This document shows positions 11,231 to 23,581 of a stretch of 46,161 nt of DNA, in pieces. The notes beneath the pieces are model-generated. The model searched no databases. It had not been told where the DNA came from and worked only from the letters and a program-made list of their open reading frames with translations. Position 1 is the first letter of the stretch; every line of letters begins with the position of its first letter. The DNA lies in NCBI GenBank assembly GCA_021107705.1, contig JAIOSJ010000176.1, forward strand, positions 1-46,161, given 5' to 3'. This DNA is from Thermoanaerobaculales bacterium. GTDB taxonomy: Bacteria; Acidobacteriota; Thermoanaerobaculia; Thermoanaerobaculales; Sulfomarinibacteraceae. The position numbers were made by a program, and so were the translations under genes.

Positions 11231-13095
11231 GGTTTGCCACCTTGGCCCCGAGTCGCCAAGCGCCCAGCCACGAGCGCCAGGGCGGCCGGCGTCATTCCGG
11301 CAAGCTGCGCCGCCTCAGACAACGTCCGCGGTCGCGTCCGCTCCATCTCCTCCATAATCTCCCGAGAGAGTCCCGAAATCGAACGAAAGCCAAAGCCGGC
11401 GGGGATTTTGACTCCCCGGAGCCGGACCAGGCGGCTCTGTTCCCTCTCCTGGCGCTCAATATACCCGCGGTACTTCAGCCGACCAATGACGACCTCCCGG
11501 TCTTCGGGCGCCAAATGCGCCAACCCCGAAAGCGTGTCGCCGACCCGGCGAATGTCAATATCTTGCCGGCGCAAGATCCCGGCCCACGTTGTCGGCGACC
11601 GCACCTCAACCCCGGTCATCCCGAGCACCATCTCGACCGTCTCGCGGTTGGGGTTGAGCTGGGTCGCCTCGAGCTGTGTTATGGCCTGTCGGCGGGCTTC
11701 CCAGCGGCACTGTTCCACGTGAAACACCCGCTCCGGAACGAGCCCCAGGCGGACCCCCGCCACCATGAGTCGTTCTCGGGCAGAATCCACGCCCAGCATC
11801 AGGCGGTTCTCCGCTCGTGATGTGAACATCCGGTAGGGTTCGCGGTGGTCCCTGGTGACGACGTCGTCTATCAAAACCCCAATATACCCTTCCGTCCGGT
11901 CAACCCGCGCGCCCTCTTTCCCGAGAACGGACGCTGCCGCATTAATGCCCGCCATCAGCCCGAGGCCCGCCGCCTCCTCATAACCAGACGTTCCCAGTAA
12001 TTGGCCGGCAAGGTAAAGCCCGGGAACCGCCTCGGCGGCCAAGTCAAAACCGACTTGGCGGGGCGCGACCACATCGTATTCCACCGCGTATCCGTAGCGA
12101 AGAAATTGGGCGCGCTCAAGCCCCGGAACGGCACGAACAACCGCCACCTGAACATCCTCCGGTAGAGACGTCGAAAGGCCGTTGAGATAGATGCTGTTAC
12201 CGGCGCGGGTCTCCGGTTCAACGAACACCGTGTGTTCTTTGTGATGGGGGAAGCGAACAATCTTGTCTTCAATCGAGGGACAATAGCGGGGGCCCACTCC
12301 TTCGATCTGCCCCGCAAAGAGGGGCGATCTTTCAAGGTTCTCTTCGATGATCGCCTGTACCTGCGGGGGGGTTCTCGCCACCCAACAAGGCGTGTAGTTT
12401 CGAACCCCAGTCGTTCTCCAGGAAAAACCCCTCGGCCTCTCGTCGCCAACCTGTTCCTCAAGGCGGGCGAAGTCGACGCTGTCTCGGTGAATCCGCGGCG
12501 GCGTACCGGTCTTGAACCGCCGCAACTCCAGCCCCGCACCAACCCAGCTCCGCCCCATGCCTATGCTGGGTCGCTCACCAAAACGACCGCCGGCCCGCCG
12601 ATCTTCGCCCGTGTGGAGAACGGCGCCCAAAAAGGTTCCGGTCGTTAGGACCACCGCCCCGGCTTTGAGGCGCCGGCCATCAGCCAGCACCACGCCGCAT
12701 ACCGCCTTCCCCCCAACAACCAGGTCCGTCGCCTCGCCCTCAATGAGGTCAATCCCTCGAGTGCCGAGAAGGAGCCGTCGCATGATGGTGGCATAACGAT
12801 CTTTGTCGCACTGGGCCCGTGGACCCCAAACCGCCGGCCCACGAGAGGCGTTCAGAAGCCGAAAATGAATTCCGGTCCGATCCGCGGCCCAGCCCTGAAC
12901 TCCACCGAGCGCATCTATTTCGGCCACAAGATGTCCTTTGCCGATGCCCCCAATCGATGGGTTGCACGGCATCTGACCGATTGTTTCCAGGTGCAGCGTC
13001 ACCACCGCCACCGAGGCGCCCATTCGCGCCCCGGCCATTGCGGCCTCAATCCCGGCATGGCCGGCGCCAACAACAACTACGTCCCATCGGTCCAT
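11227..13095 (-). CDS. mnmG: tRNA uridine-5-carboxymethylaminomethyl modification enzyme MnmG (GidA)
   Basis: DVVVVGAGHAGIEAAMAGARMGASVAVVTL, MPCNPSIGGIGKGHLVAEIDALGG, TGTFLGAVLHTG, YCPSIEDKIVRF. Start set at MDRWDVVVVG. Confidence 0.98.
   Translation of the reverse strand: MDRWDVVVVGAGHAGIEAAMAGARMGASVAVVTLHLETIGQMPCNPSIGGIGKGHLVAEIDALGGVQGWAADRTGIHFRLLNASRGPAVWGPRAQCDKDRYATIMRRLLLGTRGIDLIEGEATDLVVGGKAVCGVVLADGRRLKAGAVVLTTGTFLGAVLHTGEDRRAGGRFGERPSIGMGRSWVGAGLELRRFKTGTPPRIHRDSVDFARLEEQVGDERPRGFSWRTTGVRNYTPCWVARTPPQVQAIIEENLERSPLFAGQIEGVGPRYCPSIEDKIVRFPHHKEHTVFVEPETRAGNSIYLNGLSTSLPEDVQVAVVRAVPGLERAQFLRYGYAVEYDVVAPRQVGFDLAAEAVPGLYLAGQLLGTSGYEEAAGLGLMAGINAAASVLGKEGARVDRTEGYIGVLIDDVVTRDHREPYRMFTSRAENRLMLGVDSARERLMVAGVRLGLVPERVFHVEQCRWEARRQAITQLEATQLNPNRETVEMVLGMTGVEVRSPTTWAGILRRQDIDIRRVGDTLSGLAHLAPEDREVVIGRLKYRGYIERQEREQSRLVRLRGVKIPAGFGFRSISGLSREIMEEMERTRPRTLSEAAQLAGMTPAALALVAGRLATRGQGGKP
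11711..11726. promoter_or_regulatory. parS: parS site inside mnmG
   Basis: tgttccacgtgaaaca, one substitution from the canonical TGTTTCACGTGAAACA. Confidence 0.85.
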
Positions 13096-13106
13096 TTTCG
13101 TGCCCA

Positions 13107-14459
13107 CTATTTCCCCAAACAAAAAGAGGCGAAAACCGCATCCAAGACCGCCTCGGTGTCGATGAGACCAAGAAGCTCTTCGAGGGCCTCGCCGGCTTCG
13201 CGAACGTCTTCGGCGGCCACCTCTCGGGGGGCGAGGAGACTCCGCTCAAGGTGTTCCTGCGCTCGTGACAACGCCTCCTTGTGACGTCGGTTGATCGCCA
13301 CATTCCCGTCATGCGCCTGCAGGGGCGCGAGCACAATCCGCTCGATGGCTTCGCGCAACTCAGCCAAGCCGCCCTCCGCAACACACGACGCGGTCATAAC
13401 GTCCTCCCCGGTCGGCGCCACCTCCAATAAGTCGCTCTTGCTGATGACCTCCAAAATTCTGTCTTTTTCAACACCCCATAATTCAACGGTCTCTCTCGGG
13501 CTGTCTGCCGATCGTAACAACACAACCAGATCAGCACCGGCGGCCGCCGCTTCGGCGCGCCGCACGCCCTCGGCTTCAACAATATCCTCAGTGGAACGAA
13601 CGCCGGCCGTGTCTACCAAAACAACCGGAACACCACCCATGTCCAGCCCGGCCTCAAGCACATCTCTGGTCGTGCCGGGGCACGGAGCCACAATCGCCCG
13701 CTCACGCGCCAAGAGGGCGTTGAAAAGGGTCGATTTTCCGGAATTTGGTGGTCCCACAATAACCACTCGAGCGCCTTCTCGAACGCGCTCACCAACCACG
13801 AAAGAGGCAAGAAGACCGCGAACCGCCCCAATGCATTCCCCAAGGGCGCCACGAAGCTCTTCGTCGGAAAGGACCACTCCCTGATCAACGAAATCGAGCG
13901 ACGCCTCGATGCGCGCCCTCAGGCCCGTGATCTTTTCTCGTAACGGCGAAATCCGCCCCGAAAGGCTACCGTGCATCTGTTCCCGCGCAAGGCGTGCCTG
14001 CCATCTGGTCTCTGCGCGAACAAGCTCATTGACGCCCTCTGCCTGAACCAGGTCCATTTTCCCGTTGGCAACCGCTCTCTGTGTGAACTCCCCGGGCACG
14101 GCTCGGCGCGCACCCAAACTCACGCTGGTGGCAATCACTTCCTCGACCACCCACGGTGAACCGTGCACCACGGCTTCCAACATGTCTTCTCCGGTAAAGC
14201 TGCGCGGCGCCGCATATGGGGTGCAGACACCCCTGTCGATCTCCCGGCCATCACGCCCGAGGAGAGCGACGAGTTGCGCCTCCCGGGGCCGCGCCACGCT
14301 GAGCCGGGGACACAGCCGCTCCGCTACCGCTTGAATCTCCGGGCCGCTAAAACGAATAATCGCCAACGCCCCCGAGCCGTTTGCCGTGGCCTGCGCTACG
14401 ATCGTGTCAGCGCAGCCGGAAAGGACGGACGACAACCTGCTTGAGGAAGCCTTCACCAT
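13107..14459 (-). CDS. mnmE: tRNA modification GTPase MnmE (TrmE)
   Basis: DTIVAQATANGSGALAIIRFSGP, G1 GPPNSGKSTLFNALL, DTAGVRSTEDIVEAEGVRRA, C-terminal FCLGK. Exact start uncertain (overlaps jag). Confidence 0.97.
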   Translation of the reverse strand: MVKASSSRLSSVLSGCADTIVAQATANGSGALAIIRFSGPEIQAVAERLCPRLSVARPREAQLVALLGRDGREIDRGVCTPYAAPRSFTGEDMLEAVVHGSPWVVEEVIATSVSLGARRAVPGEFTQRAVANGKMDLVQAEGVNELVRAETRWQARLAREQMHGSLSGRISPLREKITGLRARIEASLDFVDQGVVLSDEELRGALGECIGAVRGLLASFVVGERVREGARVVIVGPPNSGKSTLFNALLARERAIVAPCPGTTRDVLEAGLDMGGVPVVLVDTAGVRSTEDIVEAEGVRRAEAAAAGADLVVLLRSADSPRETVELWGVEKDRILEVISKSDLLEVAPTGEDVMTASCVAEGGLAELREAIERIVLAPLQAHDGNVAINRRHKEALSRAQEHLERSLLAPREVAAEDVREAGEALEELLGLIDTEAVLDAVFASFCLGK

Positions 14460-15003
14460 CGGAAGCGGTCTCCACAGAGGGGTGGTCGGCGAGGGCGAGA
14501 TGAATTTCCCGCCGAGCCGCCGGAGTAAAGGGGCCCATTGTCACGGGGCCCCGCCGTTGGATTGCTCTCTCGGCGGCAGCCTCGGCATCCTCCTGCAGGC
14601 GCCCCGCTCGTCGCATTTTGAACCCATCCCCGTCGAGATGGACCGGTGCATGGCTTCTTAGTCGCCCGTTCATTATGCGATTACACAAGTATTGCAGCGA
14701 ATCCAGCCCTTTCCCAAGACCCGCAGTGAGGAGCCGAAAATCCTCGCCATAGAGTTCGCCGCCCAGATGCTCTTCCGCTTCTTCGATGCGCGCCCTAATG
14801 TCAAGGTCTCCGGCGTTAAACGCCTCCCGCAGAAAGAGTCCCAGGACCGCAACTGGGTCGAGAGCGGCTTCGATCGTCACGACCGCCGGGCTGTCCTCAA
14901 TCACCTCATACTGCAGTTCCTCGGTCCGTGCACCGAGCGCCAAACACGCCTGGTTCAGACATTCGTCAAGGGACCCACCCAAAAAACGTTCCGCGCCGTT
15001 CAT
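14407..15003 (-). CDS. Jag/KhpB RNA-binding protein (KH-R3H)
   Basis: Jag-N-like start, LGKGLDSLQYLCNRIMN KH core, R3H region GPFTPAARREIHLALADHPSVETASDGEG; located between mnmE and yidC. Confidence 0.92.
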   Translation of the reverse strand: MNGAERFLGGSLDECLNQACLALGARTEELQYEVIEDSPAVVTIEAALDPVAVLGLFLREAFNAGDLDIRARIEEAEEHLGGELYGEDFRLLTAGLGKGLDSLQYLCNRIMNGRLRSHAPVHLDGDGFKMRRAGRLQEDAEAAAERAIQRRGPVTMGPFTPAARREIHLALADHPSVETASDGEGFLKQVVVRPFRLR

Positions 15004-16661
15004 TATTTTTTCCTCTTTCCGCCGCCCCCGGCTCGCTTCCGCTCACCGATGAGACGGAGGGTAATCTCCTGTTGGAGAATCGAGACCACATTATTAGTCA
15101 ACCAGTACAGCACAAGCCCCGCGGGGAACCCAAGGAACATGATGCCGAAGACCAGGGGCATCATCCGCATCATTTTCATCTGCGCCGGGTCGCCGGCCTG
15201 TGGCGCAAGACGCTGCTGCAACCACATGGTCGCGGTCATGAGGACGGGTGTAATGTACAGGGGGTCCTTGGCCGAAAGGTCTACGATCCACAACATAAAA
15301 GGCGCATGGCGCAGTTCGATCGCGTGCGAAAATAGCGTGTAGAGCGCAAAGAGTAACGGCATCTGCACCAGCATCGGCAAACATCCGCCGACCGGGTTAA
15401 CGCCTTCCTCTTTGTACAGCGCCATCGTCTCCTGGTTCATCTTTGCCCGCACTTGCGGGTCCTTTTTGTTCTTCTTGTACTTTTCTTGAATGGCCTTGAC
15501 CTTCGGCTGGACCTTCTGCATTCGGCGCATTGACACCGTGGATTTGTGCATCAGGGGAAAAAGCACAATCCGAATCGCAATCGTCAAAAGGACAATGGCA
15601 TAGCCCCAGTTTCCGGCCCAGCCGTAGATCCAGCGAAGGATTTTCAAGAAGAAAACAGCAATAGGATGAAAAATGCCGAAACGAAGCGTATCTTCCAGGC
15701 CACCACCCTCGGTCTTGAGAAGATCAAACTCTTTCGGCGCCGCAAAGAGTTCGCCGAAATAGTTGCCGGTTTTTGACTTCAAGTCGCTCCTCAGGACGGC
15801 CACGGTCGTTGTTTCGCCATCCGCGTCGATCTCGTCCAAGCCGAGGGGAAGGATATGTATTTCGTCGATTTCCCCCGTGGTGCGAAAGACATTGAGAAAA
15901 TACGTGTCTTCAAACCCGACAAAAAGAAGATCTCTGCCACTGAGGCTCATGGCCGCGTCGATCTTCTCACGGCGATAGGTCTCGCGCTCTTCTCGTGTCG
16001 AGACCGTGACATCTCCCCATGTCGAAAAGCGATTGGCTCGCTCCACCGCCCCGGTGTTCCGCATCCCGGTACCAAGGCTCAGGGCGCCGGCCCTCATCGC
16101 ACCAAAGGACTCAACTGACACCTCAATGCCGTACCCCGTCGATCCAAGCTCAATAGTCTTGATGACGGTGTTTCCGGCGCCATCCGACCAGGTGAAAGAG
16201 GCCCGCCGTTCGCCCTCCTGGTCGGCCTTGTAAAGTCGATTATCCGGTCCGTCAGCAAAGACAAGTTGGAGCGGAAGCGTGCGCTCCGGGTGTTCCGCCG
16301 TCTGAACTAAGTCCAGTGGCTGCTTTTCGTCATCCGTAAAGCCATTGAGAATAAGCGCCGTCACCGCGGCGCCCCGGTTCGTCACGTGGACGTCCATCAC
16401 ATTGTTGTTGAGATGAAGCTCGTGAACGTCGGTGTCGGAAATTACGCCTTCTACCCCATCGTCCTCGCCCAACACCGGAAGGTCTGCGTATTCTTGGGCC
16501 GCCCCTTCTCTTCCCTGGGGGGCTTCTTCTTCCGTCGCCGTCGGTGCCGGTGGTCGCTGCACCGGTTTCGGTGGCGGAAAAATGACCGTCCAAAGAGCAA
16601 AGATTATCGCCGACAGGACGAAGGCAATCAGAATTCGTTTCTCCATCGACACAGCACTCAC
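15003..16661 (-). CDS. yidC: Membrane protein insertase YidC (with large periplasmic domain)
   Basis: MEKRILIAFVLSAIIFALW; GWAGNWGYAIVLLTIAIRIVLFPL, MQKVQPKVKAIQEKYKKNK, NPVGGCLPMLVQMPLLFALY. Confidence 0.98.
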   Translation of the reverse strand: MSAVSMEKRILIAFVLSAIIFALWTVIFPPPKPVQRPPAPTATEEEAPQGREGAAQEYADLPVLGEDDGVEGVISDTDVHELHLNNNVMDVHVTNRGAAVTALILNGFTDDEKQPLDLVQTAEHPERTLPLQLVFADGPDNRLYKADQEGERRASFTWSDGAGNTVIKTIELGSTGYGIEVSVESFGAMRAGALSLGTGMRNTGAVERANRFSTWGDVTVSTREERETYRREKIDAAMSLSGRDLLFVGFEDTYFLNVFRTTGEIDEIHILPLGLDEIDADGETTTVAVLRSDLKSKTGNYFGELFAAPKEFDLLKTEGGGLEDTLRFGIFHPIAVFFLKILRWIYGWAGNWGYAIVLLTIAIRIVLFPLMHKSTVSMRRMQKVQPKVKAIQEKYKKNKKDPQVRAKMNQETMALYKEEGVNPVGGCLPMLVQMPLLFALYTLFSHAIELRHAPFMLWIVDLSAKDPLYITPVLMTATMWLQQRLAPQAGDPAQMKMMRMMPLVFGIMFLGFPAGLVLYWLTNNVVSILQQEITLRLIGERKRAGGGGKRKK

Positions 16662-16686
16662 CCCCGATGCCCGCGCACCACGTAGA

Positions 16687-17187
16687 TTACTCTATTCTCG
16701 CGGCTCGCCGAAGCCTCTTCAGCCCCGCAAGATAGTCCCCTTGTAACTCAGGCCAGGGCACCGATTCACAACCTCTCCGGACATTGACCACGAGATCGAC
16801 GCCAAGCCCGGAAAGCGCTTCGGAATTGAGTCGAAAAAGCTCTCGAATACGGCGGCGACATCGCGTTCTCACGACGGCCGAACCCACCTTTCGGGAGGCC
16901 GTAATGCCCAAACGACAGCATCCGAGAACGGACGGCCTTGCAAACAACACAAGGTATCGCCCAATCACTCGCTCGCCCTCTCGGTATGTCAATTGAAAAT
17001 CAGCCCGTCGCTGAAGACGCTGCTTTCGGGTCAGGCGCCTGTTTGTCAGACGCTGACGCGTTTGCGCCCCTTCTTCCGCCGAGAATTCAAAACTCTCCGC
17101 CCCGTCCGAGAACGCATGCGAACCCTGAAACCGTGTTTTTTCTTGCGCCGCCTGTTGTTTGGCTGGAATGTTCTTTTCATGATTCAT
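16687..17187 (-). CDS. rnpA: Ribonuclease P protein component with N-terminal extension overlapping rpmH
   Basis: RnpA core [37 protein letters not shown] and [26 protein letters not shown]. No in-frame ATG, GTG or TTG between codon 1 and the RnpA core, so the ATG at 17187 is the likely start. Confidence 0.9.
   Translation of the reverse strand: MNHEKNIPAKQQAAQEKTRFQGSHAFSDGAESFEFSAEEGAQTRQRLTNRRLTRKQRLQRRADFQLTYREGERVIGRYLVLFARPSVLGCCRLGITASRKVGSAVVRTRCRRRIRELFRLNSEALSGLGVDLVVNVRRGCESVPWPELQGDYLAGLKRLRRAARIE
17046..17180 (-). CDS. rpmH: 50S ribosomal protein L34
   Basis: Not in the ORF track (short). Minus-strand translation: [44 protein letters not shown], a full-length 44-aa L34, in a different frame inside the rnpA ORF. 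Confidence 0.97.
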   Translation of the reverse strand: MKRTFQPNNRRRKKKHGFRVRMRSRTGRRVLNSRRKKGRKRVSV

Positions 17188-17211
17188 TACACTCCGTCTA
17201 TCGAGCGATAC

Positions 17212-17240
17212 ACCCTAACTTACGTCTAATCAGCTGTCAA
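17212..17240 (-). promoter_or_regulatory. Candidate promoter for rpmH/rnpA (TTGACA-N17-TAGGGT)
   Basis: Minus-strand perfect -35 and 17-nt spacer, 25 nt upstream of the rnpA ATG. Confidence 0.6.
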
Positions 17241-17354
17241 GCCACCAACATGGTGACCGTTCGTGACAATATATCAAAAGGCCCCGAAGGTAAAGGCCGA
17301 GGATCTTTTTGTCTCGACCTTCACCTGCGACGAATGCTATGCTGGATCACTGCA

Positions 17355-18659
17355 ATGTCTATTTGGTCTGAACTACAGCCGCTCCTCCGCCAAATGATCG
17401 GAGATGAGGATTTCGAAACCTGGATTTCTCCTCTCCGGGCGCATAACGACAAGGACCAAACGCTCACCCTTTCGAGCGCAAATCCAATCGTCCTTGACTG
17501 GGTGAGAGATCACCTCTTAAGCGACCTCGCGGCCGTCGCGCGCAGTCGCTATGGCAGGACCTTTCGCGTTGTGTTGGTCAACGAAGAACAGGCAGAGCAC
17601 ACAAAACAACCGGTGACCACGGGTACGCCACCGCTCATATCCCAGCAGCCTTTAACCCCAAGTTTTTCATTCGACCGTTTTGTGATCGGGCCGTCGAACC
17701 AATTTGCCTGCGCCGCCGCGAGAGCCGTGGCCAACGGTCCTGGAGAAACTTATAACCCCCTCTTTCTCTATGGGGGTTCCGGTCTCGGCAAGACCCACCT
17801 CCTCCATTCCATTGCCCATCAGTCAATCAAGATCAATCCCGCCGTAAACGTCGTTTACATGACAACCGAACAGTTTGTTAATGACTTCATTACCTGTATT
17901 CAAAAAAAGAAGATGGATCTTTTCCGCCAAACCTTTCGTGTCGTTGATGTTCTCCTTCTTGATGATATTCAGTTCATCGCGGGAAAAGAACAGACGCAGG
18001 AGGAGTTCTTCCATACGTTCAACACCCTCCAATCGTCCGGTCGACAAGTGGTGTTCACCTCAGATTCTCGTCCGGCCGACATTCCCGGTCTGGAAGAAAG
18101 GCTCCGATCCCGTTTTCTCCAGGGTCTCATAGCAGACATTCAGCCGCCTGATCTCGAAACCCGTTGTGCCATCTTAAGAGAGAAAGCCCGCGCCATGGGG
18201 CGTGAACTGCCCGAGGATGTTGTTCTCTTTATTTCCCGCAAAGTAAAAAAGAATATTAGGGAACTCGAGGGCTGTTTAAACCGTACCCTCGCCTACGCTT
18301 TGTTGAAAAATGTTCCACTCACAACCGACATCGTTCGCCAAGCCTTGTTTGATTTACTTCCGGATCAGAGAGAAACCAACCCGACCGGCATCCTTCGCTT
18401 CATCGCCCAACACTACGGCGTCCGAGTCGCCGACATCAAGGGTCGCTCAAATAGGCCCTCGATTGTCTTGCCACGCCAAGTAGCCATGTATCTCGTTCAT
18501 GAAATTTTGGGTGTCAGTTACGCCGAAATTGGGCGTATTTTTTCCAAACACCATTCGACAGCAATGTACGCTGTCGATGCCGTCGAAAAGAAAAGACGGT
18601 CAAATCCTGATTTCGACGCCACCCTCACCTCTTTCACCGAACACTTTCAGAGTCACTAG
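17355..18659 (+). CDS. dnaA: Chromosomal replication initiator protein DnaA
   Basis: FVIGPSNQFACAAARAVA, LFLYGGSGLGKTHLLHSIA, LLLDDIQFIAGKEQTQEEFFHTFN, domain IV LPRQVAMYLVHEILGVSYAEIGRIFSKHHSTAMYAV. Start at MSIWSELQ. Confidence 0.98.
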   Translation: MSIWSELQPLLRQMIGDEDFETWISPLRAHNDKDQTLTLSSANPIVLDWVRDHLLSDLAAVARSRYGRTFRVVLVNEEQAEHTKQPVTTGTPPLISQQPLTPSFSFDRFVIGPSNQFACAAARAVANGPGETYNPLFLYGGSGLGKTHLLHSIAHQSIKINPAVNVVYMTTEQFVNDFITCIQKKKMDLFRQTFRVVDVLLLDDIQFIAGKEQTQEEFFHTFNTLQSSGRQVVFTSDSRPADIPGLEERLRSRFLQGLIADIQPPDLETRCAILREKARAMGRELPEDVVLFISRKVKKNIRELEGCLNRTLAYALLKNVPLTTDIVRQALFDLLPDQRETNPTGILRFIAQHYGVRVADIKGRSNRPSIVLPRQVAMYLVHEILGVSYAEIGRIFSKHHSTAMYAVDAVEKKRRSNPDFDATLTSFTEHFQSH

Positions 18660-18916
18660 AAAAGACTGTCCGCGTTACGGTTGTGCTGCTTTCTTGTGGA
18701 AATTCTGTGGTTTCCCTGTGAACAAGTGTGGAAAACTCCTGTTCCCCACAAGAACCCACAATAATTTCACACTTTTTTCCGCGCCCAACTATCAAGTTAA
18801 GCTTTTTGTTTTTAGGCTCTTCTGTACTTTTCCTATATTTCCGCTGCCTCGACGACTATGACGACTTATGTTAATTTCAATCAAGTAATATTTTGTCCTC
18901 GTCGAAGGGATCGTCG
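18660..18916. other. Candidate oriC (dnaA-dnaN intergenic region)
   Basis: DnaA-box-like words tgtggaaat (18696), tgtggaaaa (18728), ttccccaca (18743), followed by AT-rich DNA. Confidence 0.55.
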
Positions 18917-20020
18917 ATGGAAGTCACACTGCAGAAAAATTTGGTTCTCCAAGAACTCTCCATTCTTCAAGGCGTGGTTGAGCACCGAACAACAATTCCA
19001 ATCCTCGCCAATATTTTGGTTGAAGCGAGTGAGGATCGTCTCCGTCTCGTTGCCACAGATTTGGATATGACCATTCTCACCGAATGTGCCGCAGCCGTTC
19101 ATGCGGATGGACGGTTGACTTTGGAGAGCAAGGTTTTTCAGAGTTTGGTGAGGAACCTGCCGGCTGAAGAGTTCACCCTACGTCAAGATGGAGACGCGGT
19201 GGAGATATCGAGTGGTCGTTTTCGGTCTCGCTTATCTGTTGCGGATGCTTCGGGGTTTCCGACTGTGCCGGAGGTTCCTACAGGAGGCGAGTTTGATCTC
19301 CCGCTGGAGCTCTTTCAGCTTCTCTTGCGGCGGGTTGATTTTTCCATCACCAAGGACGACCCAAAATTTCAACTCAACGGCGCCCTTGTAAAACTACTGC
19401 CTGGGGAGATTGAAATAGCCGCCACGGACGGTCATCGTCTTGCGGTGGTTCGGGCCTCTGCGCCGGATGGACAACCGCCATTTGAACAGCAACTCTTCCC
19501 ACGAAAGCTCCTGACCGAGTTCAGTCGCTTTTCCGACGAGAAGGTTCGGATTTCGATGGGAGAAAATCATATTGGTTTCTTGATGGGGGACCGTACTCTT
19601 GTTTCCCGCATCGTCGATCTTCGCTTTCCTCAGTACGAGAGAGTCATTGTCAGAGACAATCCGTATCGCGCCCGAGTAAGCCGGAAGGAACTCCTTGATT
19701 CTTTACGTCGGGTCAGCCTCATGGCCCACGAAAAGGCGAAGGGTGTTCGCTTTGCTTTCGACCCTGCAGGCGAAATGACGTTGGTATCGATCGGTTACGA
19801 TCGTGGTAGTGCGGAAGAAACGCTGTCGGTTTCATATCAAGGCGAATCGGTCCAGGTGTCGTTGAATGCAGCCTATGTGATGGATGTTCTTCAGGTCCTC
19901 GATGTGGAGACCGTTGAATTGCAATTGAAAGACGGAAATACGCAGACGGTTCTGGTTCCGGTAGATGACGATTCGCGCCTGGAAGAATATATTTACGTCC
20001 TGATGCCGATGCGTCGTTAG
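18917..20020 (+). CDS. dnaN: DNA polymerase III beta subunit (sliding clamp)
   Basis: MEVTLQKNLVLQELSILQGVVEHRTTIPILANILVEA, NGALVKLLPGEIEIAATDGHRLAVV, C-terminal YIYVLMPMRR. Confidence 0.98.
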   Translation: MEVTLQKNLVLQELSILQGVVEHRTTIPILANILVEASEDRLRLVATDLDMTILTECAAAVHADGRLTLESKVFQSLVRNLPAEEFTLRQDGDAVEISSGRFRSRLSVADASGFPTVPEVPTGGEFDLPLELFQLLLRRVDFSITKDDPKFQLNGALVKLLPGEIEIAATDGHRLAVVRASAPDGQPPFEQQLFPRKLLTEFSRFSDEKVRISMGENHIGFLMGDRTLVSRIVDLRFPQYERVIVRDNPYRARVSRKELLDSLRRVSLMAHEKAKGVRFAFDPAGEMTLVSIGYDRGSAEETLSVSYQGESVQVSLNAAYVMDVLQVLDVETVELQLKDGNTQTVLVPVDDDSRLEEYIYVLMPMRR

Positions 20021-20078
20021 CAAACAAACAAACTCTTTTGTTCAGCCGCTGTTTTTTTTAGGTCTCAAGGTTCGGTAA

Positions 20079-23580
<3,502 letters not shown>

Positions 23581-23581
23581 C

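Noticed and set aside
16938-17354. Upstream part of the ORF-track dnaA ORF
   Set aside because: Overlaps rpmH/rnpA on the other strand; DnaA domain I begins at MSIWSELQ (17355).
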